From NCBI RefSeq assembly GCF_044502415.1, contig NZ_CP172402.1: a DNA stretch of 64,000 nucleotides. The stretch is one strand, 5' to 3'. The notes under the pieces were generated by a model that was not told the DNA's origin, ran no database searches, and saw only the letters and a program-made list of their open reading frames with translations. The translations under genes and the position numbers were made by a program. Within the stretch, counting starts at the first letter, position 1; each line of letters begins with the position of its first letter. Shown here piece after piece: positions 63,480 to 64,000 of this stretch. The stretch is from Haloimpatiens lingqiaonensis. GTDB taxonomy: Bacteria > Bacillota > Clostridia > Clostridiales > Clostridiaceae.

Positions 63480-64000
63480 GTGCGCCCAGCATGGGCGCAA
63501 TCTAACGGGTGAGAGTCCCGAGCACGGGTTGATAGTGCCAAGTGCATAGCTTAAGACAAGGGTGTCCACCGTGAGGTGGAATCTGAAGGAAGTCGGCGGC
63601 AAAACTCTGGTCTGACGAACAGAAACTACATATAAGGCATATGTCTGTGGGTAAGGTTGCAAGACAAACTGAAGCCCTAAACTATCCGAAACAGACGGTG
63701 TAAATGTAGCAGATAAATGGAGTGAAAGATTGCGTTCTTACCTGGGGAGGTCTTAGATATACATTATGGAAATGAAGTTTGAAATAATAACCTATACAGT
63801 GATGTATAGCTGAAATCTAAGAAGTCAGCAGAGGTCATATTAGCAAAAGGGTCATGAACCTTTTGTGAAGGACTGAACAATAGGAGGTTTTGAAATTTTG
63901 AAGAACACAAAGAAATGTGAAAACAGCAGACAACTTCATATAGAAGGTTACCTACAAAAAGATAGAGTGGAACTCGAAGGGGATGTAGGAACGCCGAGCA
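63480..64000 (+). mobile_element. Group II intron, 5' part (continues past the window)
   Basis: It starts GTGCGCCCAGC at 63480. The domain I sequence has AACGGGTGAGAGTCCCG, GGAAGTCGGCGGCAAAAC and TGTGGGTAAGGTTGC. This is the typical ribozyme 5' region of bacterial group II introns with a reverse transcriptase. The maturase frame begins at 63898. Domains V-VI and the 3' end lie outside. Confidence 0.9.
63898..64000 (+). CDS. ltrA: Group II intron reverse transcriptase/maturase (N-terminal fragment)
   Basis: A TTG start at 63898 lies nine bases after AGGAGG. The 34 codons in the window read KNTKKCENSRQLHIEGYLQK, an N-terminus commonly seen on intron-encoded proteins. The rest of the protein, including the reverse transcriptase core, is beyond the window, so the call depends mainly on the intron context. 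Confidence 0.75.
   Translation, partial: MKNTKKCENSRQLHIEGYLQKDRVELEGDVGTPS

Overview
The window is low-GC chromosomal DNA of a Clostridium-type Firmicute. Supporting signs are the crt-bcd-etfBA-hbd butyryl-CoA operon next to rex, strong AGGAGG ribosome sites, SigI/RsgI, a cobalamin riboswitch and AT-rich intergenic DNA full of small repeats. The gene content resembles the C. sporogenes / proteolytic C. botulinum group, but that is an inference from memory and not a search result.

Layout. 1-1.3 kb: a cut-off insertion sequence with a DDE transposase. 1.4-6 kb: riboflavin transporter subunit RibU, the tRNA-threonylcarbamoyl set tsaE-tsaB-rimI on the minus strand, a frameshifted metal-binding lipoprotein gene and an AcuB-like CBS/ACT protein. 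6.3-25 kb: a choline-utilisation bacterial microcompartment locus. It has a PduQ-like alcohol dehydrogenase, a MerR regulator, two tandem copies of a permease plus 88-residue protein module, then one long operon: shell proteins, an aldehyde dehydrogenase with Ser at the nucleophile position, CutC (choline trimethylamine-lyase), CutD (its activase), EutS-, EutP-, EutT-, EutJ-, GrpU-, EutN- and EutQ-like proteins, a shell protein with an acidic linker, a CoA-acylating aldehyde dehydrogenase, PduL and a final shell protein. 25.2 kb: tRNA-Trp(CCA). 25.6-32 kb: lipoate ligase, lipA, an FAD oxidoreductase, a RusA-like nuclease, tsaD and an MFS transporter. 33-38 kb: an AI-2E family permease and a B12 importer (btuF-btuC-btuD) behind a cobalamin riboswitch. 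37.8-44 kb: TetR regulator, Na+-dependent transporter, PHP metallohydrolase, ABC-F protein. 44.3-50.2 kb: rex and the butyryl-CoA operon. 51.5-56.5 kb: rsgI-sigI, a divergent secreted DUF5667-type protein, an ADP-ribosylglycohydrolase and an M42 peptidase. 56.9-60.3 kb: a sigma-54 activator and the alcohol dehydrogenase it probably controls. 60.9-63.2 kb: a fused NfnAB-type flavoprotein. 63.2-64 kb: a small Arg-rich gene broken by the start of a group II intron.

How the choline locus should work: permeases bring in substrate; CutD makes the glycyl radical on CutC; CutC splits choline into trimethylamine and acetaldehyde inside the shell; the CoA-acylating dehydrogenase and PduL turn acetaldehyde into acetyl-phosphate; the PduQ-like enzyme reduces the rest to ethanol and regenerates NAD+. 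Two near-identical MerR-type promoters (TTGACT, 20-bp spacer, TATAAT), before the permease module and before the shell operon, suggest the adjacent MerR protein controls both.

The most unusual signal outside genes is a pair of roughly 0.9-1.2 kb noncoding elements (32075-32987 and, inverted, 50332-51505). Both contain a giant hairpin of about 235 nt whose arms have changed sequence together, a highly conserved unpaired linker and further hairpins. One copy appears to supply the stop codon of rsgI, which suggests mobility.
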